Below, one piece after another: positions 8,658-17,403 of a DNA stretch of 44,121 nt. The notes below the pieces were generated by a model. That model did not search any database. It saw only the letters and a program-made list of their open reading frames with translations, and was not told the origin of the DNA. The stretch is from assembly GCA_964628055.1 (NCBI GenBank), contig CAZVNL010000020.1:1-44121 (forward strand), read 5' to 3'. Each line of letters begins with the position of its first letter. Positions within the stretch are counted from its first letter, which is position 1. Made by a program: the position numbers and the translations under genes. The stretch comes from CAZBEL01 sp964628055. GTDB lineage: Bacteria; Fidelibacterota; Marinisomatia; Marinisomatales; TCS56.

Positions 8658-11600
8658 ATGAATAAACTAATATCCTTTTGTCTTTCCATTGCTGTTCTGG
8701 TGGGGAATGAATACTATTCTGATCGACTCCTCCTGTATGTGAGCAATGGAACCCCTGATTTTATACTTCGACGCACTCCTCAAGGAGTACAAACGGGGAT
8801 CGCCGACCTTGATCCCCTCCTGCGTCGTTTTCAAGTCCAGGAACTCCGACACTGGCTCCCTCATGCGAGACCGGATGACCGAGACGGGGAAATATTTCTC
8901 AATCGTTTTTACGTTTTATCGTTTCGCGGTGAACGGGCAGATATCGATTTAATTCGCCAGACCCTGGCCCAAGTTTCGTCTGTGGGGTTAGTAGAACGAA
9001 TACCTATTCTAAAGCCCAGCTATACCCCTAACGATCCCCGGTATCCCATGCAGTGGCATCTACCCATCATCCAGGCCCCGGAGGCCTGGGACATGTGGGA
9101 TATTTCCGGGGGAGAAGTTCCCGGTCTCATCGATTCCGGTGAGATTATCGTGGGGGTTGTGGATACGGGTACCGAATATTGGCACCCCGACCTGGTAGGT
9201 AACATTTGGAATAACCTAGGTGAAGATGCTGACGGAGACGGGGTGACCCTAGAGCAATCCGGGGGAAGCTGGGTCTTAGACCCGGGTGACATTAATGGTG
9301 TGGACGATGATGGCGACGGGTACATCGATGATCTCATCGGTTGGGACACCCAGTCCGGGAGTGGTAATCAGGAGGATAATGATCCCCGGCCACCCAATGT
9401 GGGGGATGTCCCCGAACATGGGACCCTGGTAGCCGGAACAGCTTCAAGCGTGTCGGACAACGCCCTGGGGGTCGCCTCCGTGGGGTGGGCCATCAAGATC
9501 ATGCCGGTGAAGATTGCCAATGATAATAATGGTAGCCTCACGGGGGGCTACGATGGTATCCTATATGCTGCCCAGGCCGGGGCTGATGTGATTAACTGTA
9601 GTTGGGGTGGATATGGCTACAGCAACGGTGCCCAGAATGTCATCAACGTGGTGCATAACCAGTACGGAGCCATTATCGTGGCCGCGGCTGGTAATGGGTA
9701 TAACAACCAGGGACCAACGAATTTTGACACCCATTATCCTTCCGGTTACGATAACGTTATTTCGGTAACCGCCACGGGTCCGGGGGACCATTTTAACTGC
9801 TGGGCCACGGCAGGACCGACGGTGGACCTGAGCGCACCTGGGGAAGGTATTTGGACCACGATGGTTACCAACGGATATTCTTCCGCAACGGGGACCTCTT
9901 TCTCCAGTCCTCTTCTGGCTGGTGCTGTGGGATTGCTCTGGTCCATGTTCCCGGATACCTCCCAGGCCTGGATAGAAGATCGCATCGTAAACTCCACCGA
10001 TTATTACTCCGACATGGATCGCGACTGCCCGGTACGGAACAACAGCGATGCCAGTGCCCATACCGAAAGCATGAGCGGTATGCTCGGCTCCGGTCGCTTG
10101 AATATTTTCAAAGCCCTGGCCGGGGGGTTGTATCCCAGTCTCACCTTGCAGGAAGTGAACCTCCAGGGAGATACGGATGGGGATGGTATTTTCAATCCCG
10201 GTGAAACCGCCGGTGTGAAGGTGATCTTATACAACGAGGAAGGGTGGGCAATGGCTACGAACGTAGTCTGCCTGCTCTCCACCACGGACCCGCGGATCAC
10301 CATCGACGATAATATCATCGAGTTCACCAACAATATTGACCCGGGGACCTCGGCCTTTACCCTCTTCGATGCCTTTACCATCACCGCCGCCAACGATGCT
10401 GCAACGGGACCGGTGGTCTTTACCCTTACAACCTATGCCGGCCAGGATCCGTTTACCATTACCTTCGAAGAGGAGTTCACCCTGAACATCAGCCTTGATC
10501 AGCGGTACTTCCCCTTTAATTTTAACTCCAACGTGGTCACCTCCCCGATAGTGTACGACACTGACGGAGACGGCACCAGCGAGATATATTTCGGCTCCAA
10601 CAATTTTAATCTCTATGGTATTGACGAACAGGGGAACATATTGCCGGGGTTTCCCTTTGCTTCCGGGAACCAGGTGAAATCCAGCGTCGCCATGGCCGAT
10701 TTGGAAGGGGACGGCGACATGGAGATTGTTTTTGGTTCCAAAGATACCAAGTTATACGTCCTCAACACCGATGGTACCGTTCAAATGTCCTACTCCGCCG
10801 GGGGTTATATAATGGCGACCCCTGCGCTGGCTGATTTAGACGGGGATAAGGATCTGGAAATCATCTTTGGCACCTTTGAGAACACGGGTGGTTCTATCGG
10901 GGGTCAGGTGTATGCTATTCATCATACGGGGGTCGATGTCGATGGTTTTCCGGTGGATGTGGGGGCTGCCATCATGGCCGCTCCGGCGGTGGGGGACCTT
11001 GACCGAGATGGGAACTTGGATATTGTGGTAGGCACCTGGGGGAATGAAGTGGTGGCCATTAGCAATGCTGGCGTAGTGAAGAGTGGGTTTCCGTACCCTA
11101 CCGGGAATAAAGTTAACGCTGCCCCAGCCCTGGGGAATCTCGTGGGGGACGGAGACCTGGAAATTGCTGCTCCCTGCGATGATGGGATCCTCCACGTCAT
11201 CGGTGCTGACGGGTCAACCATCAAACAACTCGCCACGGGTGCTTTTATTCGCGGCGCTCCAGCCTTGCAGGATATTAATGGGGATGGCTATCCGGAGATT
11301 TTTTTCGGGGGCTACGATAAAAACCTGCATGCCTATGATCTTTCTGCCGATCAATCCCTCCCAGGCTGGCCCATCTCCCTGGGACAAAATATTTCCTCCT
11401 CACCCGCCCTGGCGGATTTAGATAACGATGGGGAAGTGGAAGTCGTTTGTGCCCACTTTGGTCGCCGGATCGTGGCTTACCACTTAGACGGTACACCAGT
11501 GAACAACTTTCCGCTGGTGACTTCCGCTGCATCGGAAGCTTCTCCGGCTATCGTGGATTTGGATAACGACGGCGATTTTGAAATCTTGGTGGGGACATCC

Positions 11601-12026
11601 CTGGGATTGGAAGTGAAAGATGTGAAAACAGATAAAGGATCGCTCCCCTCGTGGAAGGTATACCGGGGGAGCTGGAAACGCACCGGCGTCTATGAAGATG
11701 CCCTCACCGGGATTGATTCTCAATCAATAATAACCTCCTTACCCACTGACTTCTGGCTGAGTAGTAACTATCCCAACCCTTTTAATCCGATTACCCAGTT
11801 TCAGTATGAGATCCCTACAGTTACGACGGTCCGGTTCACGATTTATAATGTCCTTGGTCAGGTTATCATGAAAAACTCCCGGCAGGTCACACCTGGTCGT
11901 TACACCTTTCGCTGGGGGGGCAAGGACCAACGTAACCAATCTGTTCCTACAGGGGTATATTTCCTCCGCATGGAAACGATAGACGGTACCTTCACCGCTT
12001 CCCGGAAACTGGTGTTGTTGAAATAG
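8658..12026 (+). CDS. Subtilisin-like (S8) secreted protease with FG-GAP-type repeats
   Basis: A secreted serine protease of about 1122 residues. I chose ATG 8658 over the in-frame TTG at 8643 because it gives a clean signal peptide (MNKLISFCLSIAVLVGNEYY) and has AGGAAAAA just upstream. The S8 triad is visible: Asp169 in GVVDTGTEYWHPD, His254 in EHGTLVAGTAS, Ser414 in GTSFSSPLLAGAVG. Residues before the catalytic domain probably form an inhibitor propeptide. About residues 630-990 carry eight acidic repeats of the DLDGDGDxEIVFGS type, an FG-GAP/VCBS-like propeller expected to bind calcium. The C terminus is a type IX-style sorting domain (SSNYPNPFNPITQFQYEIP, ending RKLVLLK). Likely cell-surface proteolysis. 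A truncated transposase region follows downstream. Confidence 0.9.
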   Translation: MNKLISFCLSIAVLVGNEYYSDRLLLYVSNGTPDFILRRTPQGVQTGIADLDPLLRRFQVQELRHWLPHARPDDRDGEIFLNRFYVLSFRGERADIDLIRQTLAQVSSVGLVERIPILKPSYTPNDPRYPMQWHLPIIQAPEAWDMWDISGGEVPGLIDSGEIIVGVVDTGTEYWHPDLVGNIWNNLGEDADGDGVTLEQSGGSWVLDPGDINGVDDDGDGYIDDLIGWDTQSGSGNQEDNDPRPPNVGDVPEHGTLVAGTASSVSDNALGVASVGWAIKIMPVKIANDNNGSLTGGYDGILYAAQAGADVINCSWGGYGYSNGAQNVINVVHNQYGAIIVAAAGNGYNNQGPTNFDTHYPSGYDNVISVTATGPGDHFNCWATAGPTVDLSAPGEGIWTTMVTNGYSSATGTSFSSPLLAGAVGLLWSMFPDTSQAWIEDRIVNSTDYYSDMDRDCPVRNNSDASAHTESMSGMLGSGRLNIFKALAGGLYPSLTLQEVNLQGDTDGDGIFNPGETAGVKVILYNEEGWAMATNVVCLLSTTDPRITIDDNIIEFTNNIDPGTSAFTLFDAFTITAANDAATGPVVFTLTTYAGQDPFTITFEEEFTLNISLDQRYFPFNFNSNVVTSPIVYDTDGDGTSEIYFGSNNFNLYGIDEQGNILPGFPFASGNQVKSSVAMADLEGDGDMEIVFGSKDTKLYVLNTDGTVQMSYSAGGYIMATPALADLDGDKDLEIIFGTFENTGGSIGGQVYAIHHTGVDVDGFPVDVGAAIMAAPAVGDLDRDGNLDIVVGTWGNEVVAISNAGVVKSGFPYPTGNKVNAAPALGNLVGDGDLEIAAPCDDGILHVIGADGSTIKQLATGAFIRGAPALQDINGDGYPEIFFGGYDKNLHAYDLSADQSLPGWPISLGQNISSSPALADLDNDGEVEVVCAHFGRRIVAYHLDGTPVNNFPLVTSAASEASPAIVDLDNDGDFEILVGTSLGLEVKDVKTDKGSLPSWKVYRGSWKRTGVYEDALTGIDSQSIITSLPTDFWLSSNYPNPFNPITQFQYEIPTVTTVRFTIYNVLGQVIMKNSRQVTPGRYTFRWGGKDQRNQSVPTGVYFLRMETIDGTFTASRKLVLLK

Positions 12027-12106
12027 AAGTCGAAAAGTCTGAAAGTCACTTGTCACTTGTTGCTGGTCTCAGGTCGCAAGTCGGGGCTTGTGAATGTGAA
12101 ATCAAT

Positions 12107-12149
12107 ACATAGGTGACATTTTAGTGTCAGAACATAGGTAACACTATTA
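12107..12149. repeat. Probable insertion-sequence end with direct repeats
   Basis: ACATAGGTGACA at 12107-12118 is repeated as ACATAGGTAACA at 12132-12143, 25 bases on. Its place just beyond the 3' end of the transposase remnant suggests subterminal transposase-binding repeats of an IS481-like element. No matching other end is seen, consistent with the element being truncated. Confidence 0.45.
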
Positions 12150-12187
12150 GGGAGAGATTGTACCTGAGAATTTACCCTCATTTTATC

Positions 12188-12973
12188 TTAGGTAGTAGTT
12201 TCTGGTGAAAAGAACAGTGTATTGAGATCAATGATGCCCAAAAGGACCTGGGTGAAGTACACAGCCAGTTTCAGTGTGTCAATAGTTTTGAGCCCTACCG
12301 GGTAATTTCTCAGAGAGGTGGTGATGAAAAAGCGTTGGCCACAATACCGGATACACCCATTGCGACCCACTTTTCGCACCTCATGATCGCTGGGATAATC
12401 GATTTCTGAGACCTCACCAGTGTATTTGCGGGGTGAAGGGACATACACTTCCTGGGGTGTTTTCATTTGCAGGGCTTCATGGGGGCGGATGTGATTGAAC
12501 TCTTCCCGCCACCGGTCTAATTCCGTTTGGTACAGTTTCACATTTCCCCGGAACCGTACCTGGACCCGTTCTTTCAAGTCACGGTGCATGCGTTCATGGC
12601 CCCCATTATCCTGGGGAGTTCCTGGCCGGGAACGATGGATTATAATTCCCGGAGACAGGAGCCAGGCCGAGAGTTGACTGATCCCTAAAATACTGTTGGG
12701 TGAAGCAAAAGGGGAACCGTTATCACTCTGGATTGCTTTCGGTAACCCATAGGTTCTAAATACCTGATCAAAGACCCCTTTGACCGTTTCTGTCTTCGTA
12801 GTCTCCACATGCTGGGAGGCTAAGACATACCGACTGAAAGCATCCCGAACCGTTAAGGGTTCCACTCTTTGATGATTGGTGGCTTTCCACCAGCCCTTAA
12901 AATCGATGGTCCATAAATCATTCGGTTGCCTAAGGTCTATCTGGCTGGTTAACCGCCCGGAAGGCGCCCTGCG
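12188..12973 (-). pseudogene. Truncated DDE transposase (IS481-like integrase core)
   Basis: An integrase-core (rve) transposase fragment. The DDE residues are present: Asp in NDLWTIDFKGWWK, Asp in IQSDNGSPFAS, Glu in GGHERMHRDLKE, followed by a normal C-terminal region (EEFNHIRPHEALQMKTP). The N-terminal helix-turn-helix part, about 100 residues in relatives, is missing: homology begins near RRAPSGRLTSQ, and upstream bases belong to a different transposase on the other strand. The frame stays open to an ATG at 13012, but those first 14 codons are antisense to the other remnant. Without its DNA-binding domain it is unlikely to be active. The family call (IS481-like) is by motif, not by search. 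Confidence 0.75.
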
Positions 12974-13322
12974 GTATAAAGAATTGTGGATGGTGGAGCA
13001 GCTTTTCCGCAATATAAAATCGCTTCTAGAAACCCGTCCCGTTTACCACCAGCGGGATGACACCATTACCGGTCATGTTTTCGGCAGTTTATTAGCCTTG
13101 GTGTTGCTAAAAGAGTTGAAGCAGTTACTTTTTCAGGCCGGTTGTGATTTTAAATGGGAGGTGGTGAAGCGGGATTTGAAGGCCTTGCAGGAAGTGGTCA
13201 TCGAAGCAAATGAAAAGACGTTTGTTTTAAGAACGGAAACAAAAGGCGTCTGTGGAAAGATATTTCAGGCGGTTGGCGTGGCGTTGCCATCCACAATCCG
13301 GGCCCTATTAAACCCGGCCTAA
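12974..13322 (+). pseudogene. 3' fragment of an IS4/IS1634-type transposase
   Basis: About 115 codons matching the C-terminal end of IS4/IS1634-family transposases: YKELWMVEQLFRNIKSLLET, then RPVYHQRDDTITGHVFGSLL. This is the region around the catalytic Glu in the family's YxxxE-like signature (here YKELWMVEQLFRNIKS). The first and second Asp regions are absent. The frame can be read from 12876, but codons before about 12974 are antisense to the neighbouring IS481-like remnant. The left edge is therefore a fusion point of two elements, and the gene is dead. Confidence 0.7.
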
Positions 13323-13333
13323 AAGAGGAAAGT

Positions 13334-13678
13334 GTGGTGCCAAGCCCTTTTTGCACTTCCGTAACTGCCTATATTAATAAAGTTAACTTTTTCAACTGTA
13401 AAAGATCAGCTAGGGATTATAAAAGTGGACCCCATTGTAGTCTCCGGTGGCCCTCGGTAGGGCAGGTAACTCAGAGTGACATCTACGTTTTTGATGGCTG
13501 GATAGTTTCGCCGCCGGACAGGGTTACTTTAAACAGCAATGCCCGAACCACCGCCGTAGTATTTCGTGATGTGGGGTCGCCGGTAACCATAACCGCCCAT
13601 TACGTCAGCACCGAGTCGGGAGGTGAACATTCCCGGCGGTTAAACGGTCATCATTCCGACCGGTGGAAACTAATTTGA
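13334..13678 (+). pseudogene. Possible remnant of a secreted repeat-domain gene
   Basis: The gap 13323-13741 (419 bp) has no convincing intact gene. This frame, opening at a GTG, contains around residues 53-92 FDGWIVSPPDRVTLNSNART followed by TTAVVF and PVTITAHYV. That pattern (GW, then strands ending in TITAxY) is reminiscent of InlB B-repeat or other Ig-like repeats of surface proteins. No signal peptide, ribosome site or sorting domain is seen, so it is either a fragment stranded by the transposon events or chance. Confidence 0.25.
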
Positions 13679-13688
13679 AATAGGAAAT

Positions 13689-13716
13689 TTGACTTTATTC
13701 TCAGGGAGCGTACATT
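13689..13716 (+). promoter_or_regulatory. Possible promoter for the 317-aa secreted protein
   Basis: TTGACT at 13689-13694 and TACATT at 13711-13716 with a 16-base spacer. They sit 25 bases before the ATG at 13742, with GGAG of a Shine-Dalgarno between. The -10 match is weak. Confidence 0.35.
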
Positions 13717-13741
13717 CAGATGTTGTTTTGTGGAGTAAATA

Positions 13742-14695
13742 ATGAAGAAAAAGACTTTCCTACTCATCTTTCTGGTTAGTGGTTTAATCGCTGGTACCGC
13801 GAAGGCTATGGACTGTCCTGCGGATACGGCCTATCACATTGACCTGCGAACCCTCTTGCCCGATGGGTCGCCCAACCCCACTTACGGCCAACTCATTCCC
13901 ACCGGCCTGTGTGGGTGTGTGGACTTTAACCTCCAGTTATCAGGAACCGATTCCACCCTGACCCTAACCCTGCTCATGGTGGATAATGAACCCATCCGGG
14001 GTGTGGAACTAGACCTCTACCACGATGCTGGAGCTTTACTGAGTTTCTCCGACGGGGGTTACGTTACCAAGGGGGCCAAACTGGAAAATGTTACCGATGA
14101 AAATGGTGTACCCAAAACCATGACACTATTAGCAAATGAAATCGGTGACCATGTAAAAGTAATGGCCTACAGTACTTCCCGGGCACGTACCGCCGGTGAC
14201 GGCAGCGAGGGAGAACTCTTATCCGTTACCTACCTCCTTCCCAACGGTCATGATGCTTTGCCAGCGACGGTTTCCTTCGGGATCGGGCTCCTCAACCTTC
14301 CCGGTACCTCCATGGATCCCCAACTGTTGAATGTGGCCTGTGGCTATCCCGATACGAGCAATATGGTGGCTCTGGACACCGATTACCTCGGCCTGGCCGA
14401 AGCTGAAGGCCTACCTACCAGTTACTCCTTAGGACGGAACTATCCCAATCCTTTCAATCCCACCACCCGTATCGGTTTTGACTTACCGGAAAATATTCAC
14501 GCGAAGTTGACTATTTATAACTTGCTGGGGCAAGAAGTGGTCTCCCTGGTAAACCGTACCATGAATGCCGGTCACTACACCGTGGAATGGAATGGCCGGG
14601 ACTGGAACAGTCAGACGGTGGCTTCCGGTCTTTATTTCTATGAACTGCGCGCAGGGGACTATGTTGCACGAGAGAAAATGATTCTCCTGCGTTAG
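13742..14695 (+). CDS. Secreted cohesin-like protein with PNPFNP sorting domain
   Basis: A 317-residue exported protein. The signal peptide is MKKKTFLLIFLVSGLIAGTAKA. Residues about 55-180 resemble a cohesin or carbohydrate-binding-like beta-sandwich: LTLTLLMVDNEPIRGVELDL, later GELLSVTYLLP, the pattern of domains that wrap dockerins or bind ligands. A short cysteine-containing segment (GLCGCVDF) precedes it. The last 90 residues are a standard type IX sorting domain: SLGRNYPNPFNPTTRIGFDL, IYNLLGQEVVSLV, SGLYFYELRAGDY, ending KMILLR. GGAG lies about seven bases before the ATG. A Rho-independent terminator follows at 14731-14763. Likely a surface or scaffold protein; binding partner unknown. 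Confidence 0.8.
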   Translation: MKKKTFLLIFLVSGLIAGTAKAMDCPADTAYHIDLRTLLPDGSPNPTYGQLIPTGLCGCVDFNLQLSGTDSTLTLTLLMVDNEPIRGVELDLYHDAGALLSFSDGGYVTKGAKLENVTDENGVPKTMTLLANEIGDHVKVMAYSTSRARTAGDGSEGELLSVTYLLPNGHDALPATVSFGIGLLNLPGTSMDPQLLNVACGYPDTSNMVALDTDYLGLAEAEGLPTSYSLGRNYPNPFNPTTRIGFDLPENIHAKLTIYNLLGQEVVSLVNRTMNAGHYTVEWNGRDWNSQTVASGLYFYELRAGDYVAREKMILLR

Positions 14696-14730
14696 ATTCA
14701 TCTGTTTCAACAAGCCAAGGTGTGTTTATA

Positions 14731-14763
14731 TTCCCCTGTTGTAATTGCACAGGGGAATTTTTT
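14731..14763 (+). terminator. Rho-independent terminator overlapping the next ribosome site
   Basis: TTCCCCTGT at 14731-14739 pairs perfectly with ACAGGGGAA at 14749-14757 across a nine-base loop, followed by six T at 14758-14763. The ATG of the next gene begins at 14764. The AGGGGAA of the 3' arm is also the only Shine-Dalgarno-like sequence before that ATG. Confidence 0.85.
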
Positions 14764-15825
14764 ATGACACCGTTCAAACTCCGGTTACTCCTCTGGTTAC
14801 TGCCCCTCTCACTCCTGGGACAGGAACCGTATTACAATACCGAACAGATCCAGGAAGAGTGGCAGGATTATACCCGGTTTCAGAAGCATGAACTGCTTTC
14901 TTTCTGCAATTTCCTCATAAATGAGGGGTTTTATGAGCGTGCCCTTTTAGGGTTGTTCCAGTACCTTTATAAATATCCCGGAGATAGTCTTGAACCGGTC
15001 ATTTATTACCATATCGCCCGCAGTTACGAGTTGGCGGAGAATCCCGCCTTGGCCCAACGGTATTACCGCTGGGTCCTACAAGTGGTGGACTCCACCTCCT
15101 TTATATATCAGGCAGCCGCCTACCGGGACCTCAGCTTGCAGTTGAAAAAGGGAGCCTACAAGGCGGTCCTAAAACAAACCGAGCTTACTGAAGATCCCTA
15201 CGAGCTGGTTTTCCGGGGATATGCTTTTTTCCATCAGTTGAATTGGAAAGGGGCACGTCAATCCTTTTTAGCTGCGGAGGAGCGTTTTGACCATCCCCAC
15301 TACTCCCAGTTGTTAGCACCTCTTTTCCAGGCTGTTGACAATGCCGCCCAGGTACCCCTCCGGAACCGGTTGTTGTCTTTCCTCACCGCCCTGGTCCCGG
15401 GTGGGGGACATGCCTACCTGGGGGAGTGGGATTCAGCCCTGGGCTCTTTTCTCTCGGTAAGCACGCTCTTAATTAGCATGGCCGCGATACCCGCTCTCAC
15501 CCAGTCAGGAGAGATGACCTACATGGATATGTACCAACAGACCTATCCTGCCACCGCGGCAGTGGTTACGTCCAATAGCCAGATCCAGGCCCCCCGCCAT
15601 TCCCCACTCCCTTCTAAAGTACATTTGAAAAAAAACCGCCAGACCTATTTCTACCCCACACTCACCTTTGCCCTGAGTATTTATGCGGGGAGTATCTGGA
15701 AGACGGTGGCCGAGGTGGATGAGGCCAACCTAAAACGGGTACAAGTATATGTCGATCAAGTTGCCGGGGAACTCCCTGTGGATCGTTTTCTGGATTTCCC
15801 GGAACCGGAAATTGCGGTGAAATAA
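14764..15825 (+). CDS. Exported TPR-like protein with C-terminal membrane region
   Basis: A 353-residue protein. I chose ATG 14764 (not the upstream in-frame start at 14722) because it gives signal peptide MTPFKLRLLLWLLPLSLLGQ; the upstream extension would be translated through the terminator stem. Residues about 25-200 are helical with tetratricopeptide-like spacing: FLINEGFYERALLGLFQYLY, VIYYHIARSYELAENPALAQ, YAFFHQLNWKGARQSFLAAE. The C-terminal third has LTALVPGGGHAYLGEWDSAL and a hydrophobic stretch, a Pro-Gly-Gly-Gly motif seen in FCB-group membrane proteins of unknown function. No catalytic motif. It may be an envelope assembly or scaffolding protein. Confidence 0.7.
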   Translation: MTPFKLRLLLWLLPLSLLGQEPYYNTEQIQEEWQDYTRFQKHELLSFCNFLINEGFYERALLGLFQYLYKYPGDSLEPVIYYHIARSYELAENPALAQRYYRWVLQVVDSTSFIYQAAAYRDLSLQLKKGAYKAVLKQTELTEDPYELVFRGYAFFHQLNWKGARQSFLAAEERFDHPHYSQLLAPLFQAVDNAAQVPLRNRLLSFLTALVPGGGHAYLGEWDSALGSFLSVSTLLISMAAIPALTQSGEMTYMDMYQQTYPATAAVVTSNSQIQAPRHSPLPSKVHLKKNRQTYFYPTLTFALSIYAGSIWKTVAEVDEANLKRVQVYVDQVAGELPVDRFLDFPEPEIAVK

Positions 15826-15994
15826 TCCGCCCTTACTCAACCAGTATGCGGGGGACTAATCTATTGCATCAGAGGGAAGGCTCTTTTAAGAGATGCGGAC
15901 AACCTTTTGCCGGGCATATTTATTCTCGGTTTTTACCTTGCCTTGGGAAAAAGCAGGGGTCTAAATTCGGGGCCTATAATTCATCGAAACACTC
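15826..15994 (+). other. Intergenic region upstream of the nuo operon
   Basis: No gene is seen in these 169 bases. TATAAT at 15975-15980 could be a -10 element for nuo, though no -35 lies at normal spacing. There is no clear terminator for the preceding gene. Confidence 0.4.
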
Positions 15995-16420
15995 ATGTAT
16001 CGCGACTTCGGCACAGTTTTTTTGTACCTATTAATAGGGGTTGTGTTCGTCTATGTCCCCTTATTAATCCAACGGCTGATAGCCCCTTCCAGGCCCACGC
16101 CTGAAAAGCTCTCTACCTACGAATGCGGTGAGGTGAGCGAAGGACCAGCCTGGGTACAATTCAACATTCGTTTCTACGTGGTGGCGCTGATCTTCTTAAT
16201 CTTCGATGTGGAAGTGGTCTTCCTTTTTCCTTGGGCCGTGGTCTTCAAAGACTTGGGCCTCCTAGCGCTGGTTGAAATGGGAATTTTCTTGGTGATCTTG
16301 ATCGTAGGGTTAGCCTACGTGTGGAAAAAATCTGATCTAGATTGGGTCAAATGGCGGCTGAAGTATGGCCGAGGACGATACCGTCGCCTGGTGACTGAAG
16401 AAGAAGGGAGTCCCAATTAA
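15995..16420 (+). CDS. nuoA: NADH-quinone oxidoreductase subunit A
   Basis: A 141-residue membrane subunit of complex I with three predicted transmembrane helices. Typical NuoA signatures: YECGEVSEGPAWVQFNIRFY in the loop after helix 1, and FLIFDVEVVFLFPWAVVF in helix 2 with the conserved Asp and Glu. NuoA links the membrane arm to the quinone site. It opens the nuo operon; its stop is immediately followed by the nuoB ATG. No strong Shine-Dalgarno is visible before its ATG. Confidence 0.95.
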   Translation: MYRDFGTVFLYLLIGVVFVYVPLLIQRLIAPSRPTPEKLSTYECGEVSEGPAWVQFNIRFYVVALIFLIFDVEVVFLFPWAVVFKDLGLLALVEMGIFLVILIVGLAYVWKKSDLDWVKWRLKYGRGRYRRLVTEEEGSPN

Positions 16421-16912
16421 ATGGGTGTACTGGAGCATCAATTCAAGGATAGCATCGTGGTGGCCAGCCTGGAAAAACTACTCAATTGGGCCCGGTCCAC
16501 CTCTCCCTGGTATTTTCAATTTGGACTGGCCTGCTGTGCCATTGAAATGATGGCCACCGCCGCCAGTCGCCACGATCTGGAGCGTATCGGAATGATGCCC
16601 CGCTCCTCGCCCCGACAGGCTGATGTCATGATTGTCTCCGGCACCGTCACCATGAAAATGGCCCTGCGTATTAAAAGACTCTATGAACAGATGGCCAACC
16701 CCAAGTACGTCATCGCCATGGGGAGTTGCGCCACCAGCGGCGGCCCCTATTGGCAGTACGGCTACCATGTCCTTAAAGGCGTGGATTTAATTGTACCGGT
16801 GGATGTTTATGTACCCGGTTGCCCCCCTCGGCCCGAAGCCCTCTTAGAAGGACTCCTCTCCTTACAAGAAAAAATTAGACAGGAACGCACCCTAACCCGG
16901 AAATCAGCATGA
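16421..16912 (+). CDS. nuoB: NADH-quinone oxidoreductase subunit B
   Basis: A 163-residue peripheral subunit that holds cluster N2, the last iron-sulfur centre before quinone. The expected cysteines are present: adjacent Cys38 and Cys39 (FGLACCAIEMM), Cys103 (MGSCATSGGPY) and Cys134 (VPGCPPRPEALLEG). The length is normal. It starts directly after the nuoA stop, and its last codon overlaps nuoC by ATGA, indicating tight translational coupling. Confidence 0.97.
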   Translation: MGVLEHQFKDSIVVASLEKLLNWARSTSPWYFQFGLACCAIEMMATAASRHDLERIGMMPRSSPRQADVMIVSGTVTMKMALRIKRLYEQMANPKYVIAMGSCATSGGPYWQYGYHVLKGVDLIVPVDVYVPGCPPRPEALLEGLLSLQEKIRQERTLTRKSA

Positions 16913-17403
16913 CCCTGGATGACATACGCACCACGGTAATGGAACAGTTTCCCGACGGGGTTGAGATCCAGGACCCAATGCCGGAGGATCACCTGCCCCT
17001 CAAACCGGAGCACTGGTTGGAAATAGCCACTTTTTTACGGGATAATCCAGAAACCAGATTTGATTCCCTTCAGTGCGTCACCGGCGTAGACCTGGGACCA
17101 GAAGCGCCCCTGCAAGTGCGTTTCAACCTCCATTCCATGGAGCGGGGACATGTATTAGAGGTACGCATCACCATTCCCCGGGAGGCGCCCAAGGTTCCGT
17201 CCATCGAGCAGGTGTGGCGCATCGGGGATTGGTTCGAGCGCGAGACCTACGATCTTTACGGCATCATGTTTACCGGACATCGCGATTTGCGACGCATCTT
17301 GCTCCCCGACGATTGGGAAGGCTGGCCGTTGCGCAAGGACTATGAAACACCGGAAACCTATCACGGAATAGTCATCCCCAAGGTGAAGGAAGGATGGGAG
17401 TAG
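16909..17403 (+). CDS. nuoC: NADH-quinone oxidoreductase subunit C
   Basis: A 164-residue 30-kDa-type subunit of the quinone module. The C-terminal signature is clear: WFERETYDLYGIMFTGHRDL then RRILLPDDWEGWPLRKDYE. It is separate from nuoD, as in many non-enterobacterial complexes, where Escherichia coli has a fusion. It overlaps nuoB by four bases and nuoD by ten. Confidence 0.95.
   Translation: MTLDDIRTTVMEQFPDGVEIQDPMPEDHLPLKPEHWLEIATFLRDNPETRFDSLQCVTGVDLGPEAPLQVRFNLHSMERGHVLEVRITIPREAPKVPSIEQVWRIGDWFERETYDLYGIMFTGHRDLRRILLPDDWEGWPLRKDYETPETYHGIVIPKVKEGWE

Noticed and set aside
14722..14763. Earlier start for the TPR-like protein
   Set aside because: The extension is encoded by the terminator stem and lacks signal-peptide character; ATG 14764 starts a good signal peptide.
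15839..15855. 17-base match (AACCAGTATGCGGGGGA) to part of the 948-aa protein gene near 6917
   Set aside because: It encodes the same LNQYAGD residues, so might be a gene scrap, but it is too short to support a remnant; chance cannot be excluded.
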